This document shows, in pieces, positions 35,404-44,992 of a DNA stretch of 64,000 nt. The translations under genes and the position numbers were made by a program. Under the pieces are notes generated by a model. That model had not been told where the DNA came from and ran no database searches. It saw only the letters and a list, made by a program, of their open reading frames with translations. Source of the stretch: Algoriphagus yeomjeoni (GTDB lineage: Bacteria > Bacteroidota > Bacteroidia > Cytophagales > Cyclobacteriaceae); the NCBI RefSeq assembly GCF_003259505.1, contig NZ_QLLK01000016.1:26424-90423 (forward strand), in the 5' to 3' direction. The first letter of the stretch is position 1. Each line of letters opens with the position of its first letter.

Positions 35404-36504
35404 ATGCGACAGAGTTATATTATTGCACTTCTATTGATTCTGACGGCATGTATAGAGCCGATTTCTTTTGAAACAGGCAGTGAACCCAGACGTCTGGTGG
35501 TGGATGGATTTATTTCCAATATATCATTTGCAGATCAATCCCAAAAACCTGCTCCGCCACGCCGTTTTTATGTGGCAGTACGATGGAGCAGTGCAGTAGA
35601 TAATGTGTTGGATGAGGTGATTTCCGATGCTACAGTTACCTTGATGTCATCTGAAGGAGAGAGTTTTGAATACTTTTGGGATGAAGCAGAACAGCGATAC
35701 CTCATCAGAGACGTGGATTTTTCTGCAAAAGAAAATGTGGATTACAAGGTTCGTATTCAAACCTCTGAAGGAAAAGTGTATGAATCGGATACCGATAGGT
35801 TGCATCCCGCTCCAGCGATTCAGGAGATTAATGTGGAGTACAAATCAATCTTGAAAAGTATAGCAGTAGGGAATCAAACAGAGATTGTAGAACAGCGCGG
35901 TATCCAAGTTTCGGTTCCTTTGGAGGAGCATGGTGGAGCGGAATACTATTACCGCTGGAAAATAGTCCCAAGCTGGATATTTGAAACATCTAGGCTTCCC
36001 GAAGAAAATATTAATAAGCGTTGCTATGTTACCAACCTCTATGAATATCAGTCAATTAGTGTTTGGGAAGATAAAACTGGCGGCTATAATCGTGATCTGT
36101 TTTTCTTGGAAACTGATGACAATGAACAGGTTCAATATGGTTATTCTAACTTGATAACTCAATACAGTCTTTCTCCTGAAGGCTATGAGTTTTGGGATCA
36201 ACTGGCTACTCAGCAGCAGAGTGGAGGAGGGATTTTTGATCCTCCGCCATTTTCTTTGGTTACCAATATTAAGAATGTGAATAATTCAAAAGAAGCCGTG
36301 TCGGGGTTTTTCTATGTTGCCCATGAATCTTCCTACAGATGGAAGCTTACTCCGGATGACTTGCCTTATACACTTACTTTCATAGATCCTTGTGAGCCTG
36401 TTCCAGGTGTACCATTTATTCCTCCAGCTGGCTGTACCAATTGCCTAGAATACAGGGGTTCATATACAGAAAATACCAACCAACAACCGATATGGTGGGA
36501 TTAA
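35404..36504 (+). CDS. DUF4249 lipoprotein
   Basis: A 366-residue lipoprotein (LLLILTACIEP). SEPRRLVVDGFISN at the mature N-terminus, VDYKVRIQTSEGKVYES in the middle, and C-terminal CxxC-containing LEYRGSYTENTNQQPIWW are hallmarks of DUF4249. It starts 2 nt after the TonB receptor stop, and the combination is conserved in Bacteroidota. It probably works with the receptor at the cell surface; the ligand is unknown. Its last codons overlap the start of the next gene by 13 nt. Confidence 0.85.
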   Translation: MRQSYIIALLLILTACIEPISFETGSEPRRLVVDGFISNISFADQSQKPAPPRRFYVAVRWSSAVDNVLDEVISDATVTLMSSEGESFEYFWDEAEQRYLIRDVDFSAKENVDYKVRIQTSEGKVYESDTDRLHPAPAIQEINVEYKSILKSIAVGNQTEIVEQRGIQVSVPLEEHGGAEYYYRWKIVPSWIFETSRLPEENINKRCYVTNLYEYQSISVWEDKTGGYNRDLFFLETDDNEQVQYGYSNLITQYSLSPEGYEFWDQLATQQQSGGGIFDPPPFSLVTNIKNVNNSKEAVSGFFYVAHESSYRWKLTPDDLPYTLTFIDPCEPVPGVPFIPPAGCTNCLEYRGSYTENTNQQPIWWD

Positions 36505-38093
36505 TAAAGAAAATTTTACCGTTAGCATTGTGTTTTGCAATGTTAATTACAATCGCAGCTTTGGGACAATCAGCCTCATTTCAGGTGAGAATGCTGGTCT
36601 CTTCGTCTGTGTATGTGAGTGGAGATTTAGTTGCATTGCAGTTACAGACGCTTGATTCCGAGGGAAGGCCAACTTTGGAAGGTAGCCTGATTAATTTGTA
36701 CCTAGTTGACCATTCTGGAAGTACTGTCGCTATCGAACGCTTCAATTCGGCTAAGCAGGATGCTGATCAAGCTTTTTTGTTGCCTGAAGAATTGACTACG
36801 GGTAATTACAAATTAATAGCGCAGATCCAAGGCTCAAAGTTTCAGACAGAAGCTCTGATCCATGTTTATAGCCCAACGATTTTTTCCTCTACAGCTTTAC
36901 CGGAAAATGCAAATCCAGAGCTAGGAGTTGAAGTAGTAAATGCTTCACCCATGGATGAAAATATAGAGTGGAAAGTGGATGAAGATAGTTTTAGTATTTC
37001 TACTGAAACCTTAGATTTCGGGGTGTTGACAGTAAAGGTTTTTGACCCCTTATTGGAGGGATATCCTGTTTCAGGCGTTGTGAAAAAGTCAGAATTAGCG
37101 GAGGCAGAAAAAGAGTCTTTTCAATTGATTCCACCTTCTAAAGATCCAAATTCCAGAATCTCAGTGTTTTTTCTGGACCAAGGAATGGTAGAAGAATACA
37201 ATATGCGGGATAGTGCATCCATCGAAGAAAAATTGATGCAGCACCAAGGCTCTTCTGCTGTTTGGGCTTATCAGTTTGATAATTTGGGGGAAACAATAGG
37301 TGAAGTGACTGTGAATATTTCTGATTGGAAAAACAAGAAATTCAGCTCGTTTGATAATACCGTGCCTTTTGATGATGTGGTGGTGAATATCTTGGATCAT
37401 AAAAGAAAGCGGAAATACATAGACCAGATCTATAGAACTGATTTTGATAATTATGAGCCATTCTGGCAAAAATCAGATCAAGTAGCTCCAGATCAGGTGT
37501 ATTTGTCTGATGATTACCAAGGAATCGCAACCTTGAGAGAAGCATTTTCAGGGATTGTTTCCAAGGCATCTGTCAAGCGAAATAAAGACAGCTACGAACT
37601 TATTCTTTCACCGGCAAATGCTGGTTTTCGATATGAGAAAGGTCCTTTGATTTTATTCAATGGATCGCCGATTTTTCAATTTGGCGATTTGATAGAAACA
37701 CCTTGGCACCAGGTTTATTCGATTTCAGTATACAATTCATTTCAGTCACAAAATCGCTTTGGAATACTTGGAAGATTTGGGGTGGTAAGTATAGAGATGA
37801 AGCCTGAATTCGACGATCCATTAGGCGCTAAGAAGGCAGCCTATCCATTCTATTTAGGGATAAATGATTTGGTGCAAATCAACTCAGAGGAATTTGATCC
37901 CACAACCCCAGATCTGAGACCTGTGCTTCTTTGGATCTCCGGCCTGACTATCACACCTGAGAATTCCCAAACAGTTGAATGGGAAGCCTCAGATGTACAG
38001 ACTAAGCATGTGGTTTGGGCAGATCTACTCCGTAAGGATGGGAAATCTATACAATGGACACAAACTCTTACGGATCAATCCTCCCAGGAGTAA
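36492..38093 (+). CDS. secreted macroglobulin-like (MG2) protein of unknown function
   Basis: A 533-residue protein starting at ATG 36492 with signal peptide MVGLIKKILPLALCFAMLITIAALGQ. Residues about 27-120 (VRMLVSSSVYVSGDLVALQLQTLDSEGRPTLEGSLINLYLVD...GNYKLIAQIQG) match the MG2 fold of alpha-2-macroglobulin-like proteins. A C-terminal segment (YEKGPLILFNGSPIFQFGDLIE...FGVVSIEMK) resembles a plug-like domain. It closes the receptor-DUF4249 operon and is probably exported to the outer membrane. No thioester motif is present. Confidence 0.7.
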   Translation: MVGLIKKILPLALCFAMLITIAALGQSASFQVRMLVSSSVYVSGDLVALQLQTLDSEGRPTLEGSLINLYLVDHSGSTVAIERFNSAKQDADQAFLLPEELTTGNYKLIAQIQGSKFQTEALIHVYSPTIFSSTALPENANPELGVEVVNASPMDENIEWKVDEDSFSISTETLDFGVLTVKVFDPLLEGYPVSGVVKKSELAEAEKESFQLIPPSKDPNSRISVFFLDQGMVEEYNMRDSASIEEKLMQHQGSSAVWAYQFDNLGETIGEVTVNISDWKNKKFSSFDNTVPFDDVVVNILDHKRKRKYIDQIYRTDFDNYEPFWQKSDQVAPDQVYLSDDYQGIATLREAFSGIVSKASVKRNKDSYELILSPANAGFRYEKGPLILFNGSPIFQFGDLIETPWHQVYSISVYNSFQSQNRFGILGRFGVVSIEMKPEFDDPLGAKKAAYPFYLGINDLVQINSEEFDPTTPDLRPVLLWISGLTITPENSQTVEWEASDVQTKHVVWADLLRKDGKSIQWTQTLTDQSSQE

Positions 38094-38094
38094 A

Positions 38095-39543
38095 TTACCT
38101 TACGCTGTAACTTTGCATAAATGGCTGCCCATTGGAGGCTACTCCCTCGAGTAATAATCTTCCACTGAATTTCTCCAAATATGCCCCGACTTTAGTAGGG
38201 TCCTTTGCTGGCTCATTGTTGATTTGGGTGATGACAAATCCTTCTCTCAGCCCAAGCTCTCGGAGATAGCCTCTGGTCAAACCAGAGATTTTGATACCGT
38301 ATTCCACTCCAAATTTATCTTTCTCTATCGTGTTGACTGCTTCCAGTCTTGCTCCAAGAATCCCTGAACTATAAAACTCACGTTTGATCACTCCGTTACC
38401 GCCTTCTAAATTTTGAAGTTTTAGATTGGCAGATTTCGGACTGCCATTTCTCAAATAGGATACTGGAAGTTGCTCACCTGGATAATAGTAAGAAAGTGTT
38501 TCTTCAAAGCTGCCTTTTCCTGTTATCGGTTGAGACCCAAGTTTGGTAATCACGTCATTTCGTTGAAGCCCTGCTCTTTCTGCCGCACCGTCTTTGATCA
38601 CATGAGTGACTATTACACCATCCAGCGTTTTGATATTCATTTCTTCTGCCAATTCTGGCGTGATTTCAACTGCTTCAATTCCAGGAATTGCTTTTTGGAC
38701 TTCACCGTATTGAATGAGGTCATTCGATACTTTCATCGCGATGTCCACTGGTACAGCAAAGCCATAACCTGTGTATGAACCCGTTCTGGACAGAATAGCA
38801 GTATTTATCCCGACTAGTTCTCCGTTCACATTTACCAAAGCTCCACCGGAATTCCCAGGGTTGATCGGAGCATCAGTTTGAATGAAACTCTCTAAAGGAA
38901 AATCACCACCTAAAATATTGATTTGCCGCTCTTTGGCAGAAACTATCCCCGCAGTGACGGTGGAAGTTAGATTAAATGGATTACCGACAGCTAGCACCCA
39001 TTCTCCGATTTTTAAGTCGCGACTACTGCCTCGTTTAATTGATGGGAGGTTTTCGCCTTCAATTTTCAATACAGCGATATCTGTGTTTTTATCGGTACCG
39101 ACTAGTGTAGCTTTATAGGTTCTTTTTTTATGTACTACCTCGATCGTCTCAGCTCTGTCGATTACGTGATTATTTGTGACGATATAGCCATCTCCAGAGA
39201 TAATTACTCCCGAACCAGTACTGACTTGCTGCGAAGGGGCGCTGCCACCTCCGAAGAAGTAGTCGAACATGCTATATCTTCTTGGATCCGTTCCGGAAAA
39301 GTTCTTGATAAAGACGACTGACTCTGTGCTGTTTTCTGAAGCGTCCACAAAGGAGATTGGAGCATCAGCTGTGGAGCGGGAGGAAATAGGCTGATATTGC
39401 GAAGCGAAACTAACTTCTGTTTGATTAGTATTTGGGAAATCAGAGAATTCCTCCGGTTCATTGAAATTGATAGTTGTCCAAACTGCAGCTCCGGCCAAGC
39501 CTGCCAGAAAGGAAACTCCGGTTGTTTTGAATAGACTGTTCAT
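38095..39543 (-). CDS. Do/DegQ-family periplasmic serine protease
   Basis: A 482-residue trypsin-like protease with an N-terminal membrane anchor or signal. The catalytic triad is His 126 (TNNHVID), Asp 155 (DKNTDIAVLK) and Ser 232 (INPGNSGGAL). Two PDZ domains follow (LKTLDGVIVTHVIKDGAAERAGLQRNDVI and the FVITQINNEP segment). It should degrade or refold misfolded envelope proteins. A second paralogue is at 50885. The stop lies 1 nt from the convergent macroglobulin-like gene. Confidence 0.93.
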   Translation of the reverse strand: MNSLFKTTGVSFLAGLAGAAVWTTINFNEPEEFSDFPNTNQTEVSFASQYQPISSRSTADAPISFVDASENSTESVVFIKNFSGTDPRRYSMFDYFFGGGSAPSQQVSTGSGVIISGDGYIVTNNHVIDRAETIEVVHKKRTYKATLVGTDKNTDIAVLKIEGENLPSIKRGSSRDLKIGEWVLAVGNPFNLTSTVTAGIVSAKERQINILGGDFPLESFIQTDAPINPGNSGGALVNVNGELVGINTAILSRTGSYTGYGFAVPVDIAMKVSNDLIQYGEVQKAIPGIEAVEITPELAEEMNIKTLDGVIVTHVIKDGAAERAGLQRNDVITKLGSQPITGKGSFEETLSYYYPGEQLPVSYLRNGSPKSANLKLQNLEGGNGVIKREFYSSGILGARLEAVNTIEKDKFGVEYGIKISGLTRGYLRELGLREGFVITQINNEPAKDPTKVGAYLEKFSGRLLLEGVASNGQPFMQSYSVR

Positions 39544-39775
39544 AGGTGAATCATTTTATCAATTTGACGAGTGCGAAGATATTCCGTTGAATAAATTCAC
39601 ATTTTTTAAGTTCCTAAACAGGATTAACGCTACATTTTATCCTTTAATATTATGCCATTCAGCAAAAACTGACGATTTGTACGAGGAAAAATGGGAGCAT
39701 CTTGTAATTTTGTCAGCTATTGAGAAAACCCTTTTTACTTGACAGGGTTTTATTTCCTCAACAATTTCAAACTGA

Positions 39776-40942
39776 ATGACAGAACCCAAACGCGTAGCCA
39801 TCCTGGGCAGCACCGGAAGTATTGGTACTCAAACTCTCGAGGTAATTCGACAGCATCCTGCAGACTTTATCGTTGAGGTTCTTACAGCCCAGAACAACGC
39901 AGATTTACTAATTGCTCAAGCTTTGGAGTTTTCTCCAAACGTCGTAGTAATCGGGAATGAAAGCCTGTACGAAAAAGTTCGCGATGTCTTGCAACCAAAG
40001 GATATCAAGGTGTACGCTGGCAGCAAAGCAATCGCTCAGGTAGTAGAGATGGATACGATCGATGTGGTATTGACTGCATTAGTGGGTTATTCAGGCCTGA
40101 TTCCAACCGTAAATGCGATTAAAACAGGAAAGCAAATCGCCTTAGCCAATAAAGAGACTCTCGTAGTAGCCGGAGAAATTATCACTGCTCTCGCAAAAGA
40201 AAATCGGGTGAATATTTATCCTGTGGATTCAGAACATTCGGCAATTTTTCAATGTCTGATTGGTGAATTCCACAACCCAATTGAAAAGATCATTCTAACT
40301 GCTTCTGGAGGTCCTTTCAGAGGAAAAGACAGAAAATTTCTGGAGACAGTGACGCGTGAACAAGCCCTCAAGCACCCCAATTGGGATATGGGAGCAAAGA
40401 TCACCATAGATTCGGCTTCTTTGATGAACAAAGGTTTGGAGGTGATTGAAGCAAAATGGCTCTTTGGGTTGAAAACCGAACAGATAGATGTAGTCGTACA
40501 TCCGCAGAGTATCATTCATTCTATGGTCCAATTTGAGGATGGTTCTATCAAAGCACAACTCGGATTGCCGGATATGCGTATTCCAATTCAGTTTGCCTTA
40601 AGCTTCCCTGATCGATTGAAAAGTGACTTTGAGCGTTTTGACTTTATGAATTACCCTCAATTGACTTTCGAGCAGCCCGATCTCAAGACTTTCCAGAATC
40701 TTCAATTGGCTTATGACGCCCTTGCAAAAGGCGGAAATGCACCCTGCGTGCTGAATGCTGCCAATGAAATTGCAGTAGCTGCCTTCTTGAATAAAGAAGT
40801 CGGTTTTCTGGAGATGTCTGATTTGATAGGTGAAACTCTCGCGAAAGCTGAGTTTATTGCACATCCAAATTTGGATGACTATGTGGAGACGGATAAGCGG
40901 GCTAGAGAAATTACACAAGAACTAATAACGAATAAAGTATAA
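39776..40942 (+). CDS. dxr: 1-deoxy-D-xylulose 5-phosphate reductoisomerase
   Basis: A 388-residue enzyme of the MEP isoprenoid pathway. The NADPH motif ILGSTGSIGTQTLEV is near residue 9. LANKETLVVAG, the metal-binding PVDSEHSAIFQ and SASLMNKGLEVIEAKWLF (substrate and metal contacts) are all intact. Its stop overlaps the rseP start (TAATG), a dxr-rseP pairing also seen in many other bacteria. Upstream 230 bp separate it from the divergent Do protease gene. Confidence 0.96.
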   Translation: MTEPKRVAILGSTGSIGTQTLEVIRQHPADFIVEVLTAQNNADLLIAQALEFSPNVVVIGNESLYEKVRDVLQPKDIKVYAGSKAIAQVVEMDTIDVVLTALVGYSGLIPTVNAIKTGKQIALANKETLVVAGEIITALAKENRVNIYPVDSEHSAIFQCLIGEFHNPIEKIILTASGGPFRGKDRKFLETVTREQALKHPNWDMGAKITIDSASLMNKGLEVIEAKWLFGLKTEQIDVVVHPQSIIHSMVQFEDGSIKAQLGLPDMRIPIQFALSFPDRLKSDFERFDFMNYPQLTFEQPDLKTFQNLQLAYDALAKGGNAPCVLNAANEIAVAAFLNKEVGFLEMSDLIGETLAKAEFIAHPNLDDYVETDKRAREITQELITNKV

Positions 40943-42267
40943 TGGATACCTTAATTATGGTGGGCCAATTACTCCTGGGATTATCAATCCTTGTGGGGTT
41001 ACATGAGTTGGGCCACTTGCTTACCGCCAAGATGTTTGGCATGAGAGTAGAGAAATTTTCTATCGGTTTTCCTCCGAAAATCGCTGGTTTCCAGTGGGGA
41101 GAAACTGAATATTCTATCGGTGCAATTCCGTTGGGAGGATTTGTAAAAATCTCTGGAATGGTGGATGAGTCGATGGATGCTGACCAAATGGCTGGTGAGC
41201 CACAGCCTTGGGAATTTCGCTCCAAACCAGCCTGGCAACGTCTTATCGTCATGCTGGGCGGGATCATAGTCAATGTCGTTACAGGTATCATTATTTTTGT
41301 GATCCTAGTTTACAATAATGGGGAAACTTACTTTTCCCGAGATCAAGTAGTTGAAAACGGTATCGAAGCATTGGAAATCGGTGAATCAATTGGCTTGAAA
41401 ACCGGCGATAAGATCTTGGATATCAACGGTGAGCCGTATCAATCCATCAATGATTTGACCGCTGGATCGGCATTGCTTAGCGAAAATGGGTATTACACAG
41501 TTGACCGTGATGGAGAAATCATCAAAGTAGAGATCCCTCGAGGTTTTATCAATTCCTTCAACAGTCAGGAAGCAATCAATAGCTTTGTTGAAATCCGTTA
41601 CCCTTTCGAACTGAAGGTAATAGATGAAGGAGGAGCTGCTGATAAAGCTGGAATCACCACAGACGATAAGATCTTGTCAGTAAATGGTCAGCCTATCACT
41701 TACTTCGATGAACTGAAATCTGTTTTGGCAAATACAAAAAGCCAAGAAGTAGATGTTGAAATATTGACTAGTGCGAATGATACTGTACACAAGACGGTGG
41801 CAGTGACAGATCGAGGCACCATAGATATTGCTGTGACTCCTTTGATCGATATGGTTCAACGCAAATACGGTTTCGCCGAAGCGTTGAAAAAAGGAACCAC
41901 CAAAGCATTTACTGTGGTAATAGTGAATGCAAAGGCGATGGGTAAGATGTTTACAGGTGAAGTTTCGACCAAAAATGTAAGCGGACCGATCGGAATGGCA
42001 AAAATCTACGGTGACACTTGGAACTGGACTAAATTCTGGACAATTACTGGTTTGATCTCTATGATTCTTGCTTTCATGAATTTGCTGCCGATTCCAGCTT
42101 TGGATGGAGGTCACGTGATTTTCTTATTGTATGAAATGATTTCCGGCCGAGCGCCATCCGATAGATTCTTGGAGAATGCGCAGAAAGTCGGAATGGTTAT
42201 ACTCCTCGCTTTGATGGTATTTGCGATCGGAAACGACGTGCTGAAGCTATTTACTGGAGAGGGATAA
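40942..42267 (+). CDS. rseP: site-2 zinc metalloprotease RseP
   Basis: A 441-residue polytopic protease. HELGH (residues 21-25) supplies the zinc ligands and catalytic Glu. Two PDZ domains sit in the periplasmic insert (about 120-300; GLKTGDKILDINGEPYQS and ADKAGITTDDKILSVNGQPI). The NLLPIPALDGGH motif near residue 380 gives the last ligand. It cleaves anti-sigma factors and signal peptide remnants within the membrane. The membrane-anchored anti-sigma factor at 851 is a conceivable substrate, though nothing here shows it. Confidence 0.95.
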   Translation: MDTLIMVGQLLLGLSILVGLHELGHLLTAKMFGMRVEKFSIGFPPKIAGFQWGETEYSIGAIPLGGFVKISGMVDESMDADQMAGEPQPWEFRSKPAWQRLIVMLGGIIVNVVTGIIIFVILVYNNGETYFSRDQVVENGIEALEIGESIGLKTGDKILDINGEPYQSINDLTAGSALLSENGYYTVDRDGEIIKVEIPRGFINSFNSQEAINSFVEIRYPFELKVIDEGGAADKAGITTDDKILSVNGQPITYFDELKSVLANTKSQEVDVEILTSANDTVHKTVAVTDRGTIDIAVTPLIDMVQRKYGFAEALKKGTTKAFTVVIVNAKAMGKMFTGEVSTKNVSGPIGMAKIYGDTWNWTKFWTITGLISMILAFMNLLPIPALDGGHVIFLLYEMISGRAPSDRFLENAQKVGMVILLALMVFAIGNDVLKLFTGEG

Positions 42268-42400
42268 AATCTTAACCTGCCATTCTGACCACTTCGGTCT
42301 CTTGGCATGCACCTTGACCTTTTAGGAAGAACCTTCGTATTTTGAGGGTTCTTCTTTTATTTTAGCATAAAACCGACAGCTTAGCTGTCATTCTGTCTAT

Positions 42401-44878
42401 ATGAGCCAATTCGAAAATTCTGTGTTTCAAAACTTAATGGTCGGTGAATATGCCGGTGAGGGAGATCTGATCCAGTTGATAACCGACGAAGAGGATGATT
42501 CACAAGGAAAGGAAGTCCTTGAAGAAGAGATTCCCATACTTACAGTTAGAAATACAGTCCTTTTTCCTGGAGTAGTAATTCCCATTACAGTAGGAAGACA
42601 GCGGTCTATCCGCCTGGTGAAGAAAGCGCAAAAGGGAAATAAGTTGATAGGGGTGTGCGCTCAGATCAATCCAAACATCGACGATCCGGGATGGGAAGAT
42701 ATCTACCAAGTAGGTACGCTTGCCAAAATCATCAAAATGATCGTGCTTCCTGATGGTAATACTACGATCATCATACAAGGTAAAAAGCGTTTTAAAGTCA
42801 GTGAGCAAATCACGGATGATCCGTATTTTATTGCGAAAGCAGAATATCTGGAGGAGAATTTCCCGAAAAGCTCCAAGAAAATTCAGGCACTTGAAGAATC
42901 TTTGAAGGAGTCTGCAACCCGAATACTGCACTTGAATCCAGAAATTCCCCGTGAAGCTCAAGTCGCGCTGGACAATATTGACAATACCCCTTTTCTTACT
43001 CACTTTCTTTCTTCCAATATCAATGCTCCGGTGGAAGCCAAGCAGCGATTATTAGAAATCAATGATGGCGTGGAGCGTGCGACGCTTTTGCTAGAATTTA
43101 TGATGAAGGATATTCAGATGCTGGAATTGAAATCTGAAATTCAGAAGAAAGTACATACAGACATCGATCAGCAGCAACGGGATTATTTCTTACGTCAGCA
43201 GATGAAGGTGCTTCAAACCGAACTTGGGGATGAAGGTCCAGAAAAAGAAGTGGAAGATTTGCGTCTTCGAGGAGCCAAGAAAAACTGGCCTGCTGAAGTA
43301 AAAAAACACTTTGAAAAGGAACTTGATAAAATTCTAAGAATTAATCCTTCGGCAGCAGAATATCCTATCGCATTGAATTATGCGGAAACTATGGTGGAAT
43401 TACCATGGAATGAGTTTACTCAGGATAATTTTGACCTGAACCATGCCAAGAAAGTTTTGGATGGAGACCACTTTGGCCTAGAAAAGGTTAAAGAAAGAAT
43501 CATAGAATATTTGGCCGTACTGAAGCTGAAGAATGACCTAAAGGGTCCAATTCTTTGCCTTTATGGCCCTCCTGGCGTGGGTAAAACTTCCCTAGGTAAA
43601 TCAATTGCGGCAGCCCTTGGTAGAAAATACATCAGAATGTCTCTTGGAGGCATGCATGACGAAGCTGAGATTCGCGGTCACCGTAAAACCTACGTGGGCG
43701 CTATGCCGGGTAAGATCATTCAAAACATGAAAAAGGTAAAAATCTCTAATCCAGTCTATGTGCTGGATGAGATTGATAAGCTTTCTTCTGACTTTCGTGG
43801 CGATCCTTCATCAGCATTCCTTGAGGTTCTGGATCCAGAGCAAAACAACGCGTTCTTGGACAACTACCTAGAAGTAGAGTACGACCTGAGCAAAGTGCTT
43901 TTCATAGCCACAGCAAACTCCCTAGATACCATTCAACCTGCTTTGCGTGATAGAATGGAAATCATTGAAGTGACTGGCTATACGCAAGAGGAGAAGGTAG
44001 AAATAGCGAAGCGTCACTTAGTGCCAAAGCAGCGTAAAGAGCATGGGCTAAAAGCCAAGCAAATTTCATTTGATAAGGGATCTTTAGTGAAATTGATTGA
44101 GGATTATACCCGGGAATCAGGTGTGAGAAGCTTGGAAAGAGCAATTGGAAAAGTGGTGAGAAATATTGCCAAATCAATTGCTATGGAAGAAGAGTACAAT
44201 CCTAAAATCACAGCTGCGACAGTTAGAAAAATCTTGGGTTCTGAGATTTTTGATAAAGAGTCCTATACTGATAATAGCATTGCAGGAGTGGTGACAGGCT
44301 TGGCTTGGACAAGTGTGGGCGGTGAGATTTTATTCATCGAGACTAGCCTGAGTAGAGGTAAAGGGAAGCTTACACTCTCGGGACAGTTGGGTGATGTGAT
44401 GAAGGAATCCGCCATTACTGCTCTATCTTATTTGAAATCTAAAGCTGATAAACTCGGCATTGACCATCGTGTTTTTGATCAGTATGATCTTCATATTCAC
44501 GTGCCCGCCGGAGCAGTTCCTAAAGATGGACCATCTGCAGGTATCACCATGCTTACAGCGATGGCTTCTGTTTTCACCCAGAGAAAAGTAAAGGCTAAAG
44601 TAGCTATGACTGGCGAGATCAGCCTAATAGGTAAAGTAATGCCAGTGGGAGGAATCAAAGAAAAGATCTTAGCTGCTAAAAGAGCTGGAATCAAGGAGAT
44701 TATCTTGTGCAGCAAAAACAAGCGTGATATCGAGGAAATCGATGAGCAATATGTGAAAGGAGTTGATTTTCACTTTGTAAATAGAGTTGAGGAAGTATTG
44801 GATATTGCTTTGCTTAAAACCAAAGTCGATCACCCACTTCATTTCAACTTGCAACCCGAAAGCGGAAAAGAAAACTAG
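42401..44878 (+). CDS. lon: ATP-dependent protease Lon
   Basis: An 825-residue protease. The N-terminal substrate-binding domain starts ILTVRNTVLFPGVVIPITVGR. The central AAA+ module has Walker A GPPGVGKTS and Walker B VYVLDEIDKLS. The C-terminal peptidase has the Ser-Lys dyad at Ser 712 (DGPSAGITM) and Lys 753 (GGIKEKILAA). It degrades damaged and regulatory cytoplasmic proteins. The extra N-terminal stretch of about 40 acidic residues is common in Bacteroidota Lon. It is monocistronic with hairpins on either side. Confidence 0.96.
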   Translation: MSQFENSVFQNLMVGEYAGEGDLIQLITDEEDDSQGKEVLEEEIPILTVRNTVLFPGVVIPITVGRQRSIRLVKKAQKGNKLIGVCAQINPNIDDPGWEDIYQVGTLAKIIKMIVLPDGNTTIIIQGKKRFKVSEQITDDPYFIAKAEYLEENFPKSSKKIQALEESLKESATRILHLNPEIPREAQVALDNIDNTPFLTHFLSSNINAPVEAKQRLLEINDGVERATLLLEFMMKDIQMLELKSEIQKKVHTDIDQQQRDYFLRQQMKVLQTELGDEGPEKEVEDLRLRGAKKNWPAEVKKHFEKELDKILRINPSAAEYPIALNYAETMVELPWNEFTQDNFDLNHAKKVLDGDHFGLEKVKERIIEYLAVLKLKNDLKGPILCLYGPPGVGKTSLGKSIAAALGRKYIRMSLGGMHDEAEIRGHRKTYVGAMPGKIIQNMKKVKISNPVYVLDEIDKLSSDFRGDPSSAFLEVLDPEQNNAFLDNYLEVEYDLSKVLFIATANSLDTIQPALRDRMEIIEVTGYTQEEKVEIAKRHLVPKQRKEHGLKAKQISFDKGSLVKLIEDYTRESGVRSLERAIGKVVRNIAKSIAMEEEYNPKITAATVRKILGSEIFDKESYTDNSIAGVVTGLAWTSVGGEILFIETSLSRGKGKLTLSGQLGDVMKESAITALSYLKSKADKLGIDHRVFDQYDLHIHVPAGAVPKDGPSAGITMLTAMASVFTQRKVKAKVAMTGEISLIGKVMPVGGIKEKILAAKRAGIKEIILCSKNKRDIEEIDEQYVKGVDFHFVNRVEEVLDIALLKTKVDHPLHFNLQPESGKEN

Positions 44879-44883
44879 TCTGG

Positions 44884-44919
44884 ATGCGAATACGATCATT
44901 GATCGAGTATTCGCATTCT
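44884..44919 (+). terminator. terminator-like hairpin after lon
   Basis: ATGCGAATAC (44884-44893) pairs perfectly with GTATTCGCAT (44907-44916). The T run after it is short, so termination may be partial. Confidence 0.55.
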
Positions 44920-44992
44920 TTAAAGCAAACCAACAATAGGCTCAGATAAATACTTTAACCACTACAATCTGAGTACATTTTAAGCTAACAAC

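Noticed and set aside
35256..35471. Short frame spanning the TonB receptor and DUF4249 junction
   Set aside because: It overlaps two well-supported genes in another phase and has no family features.
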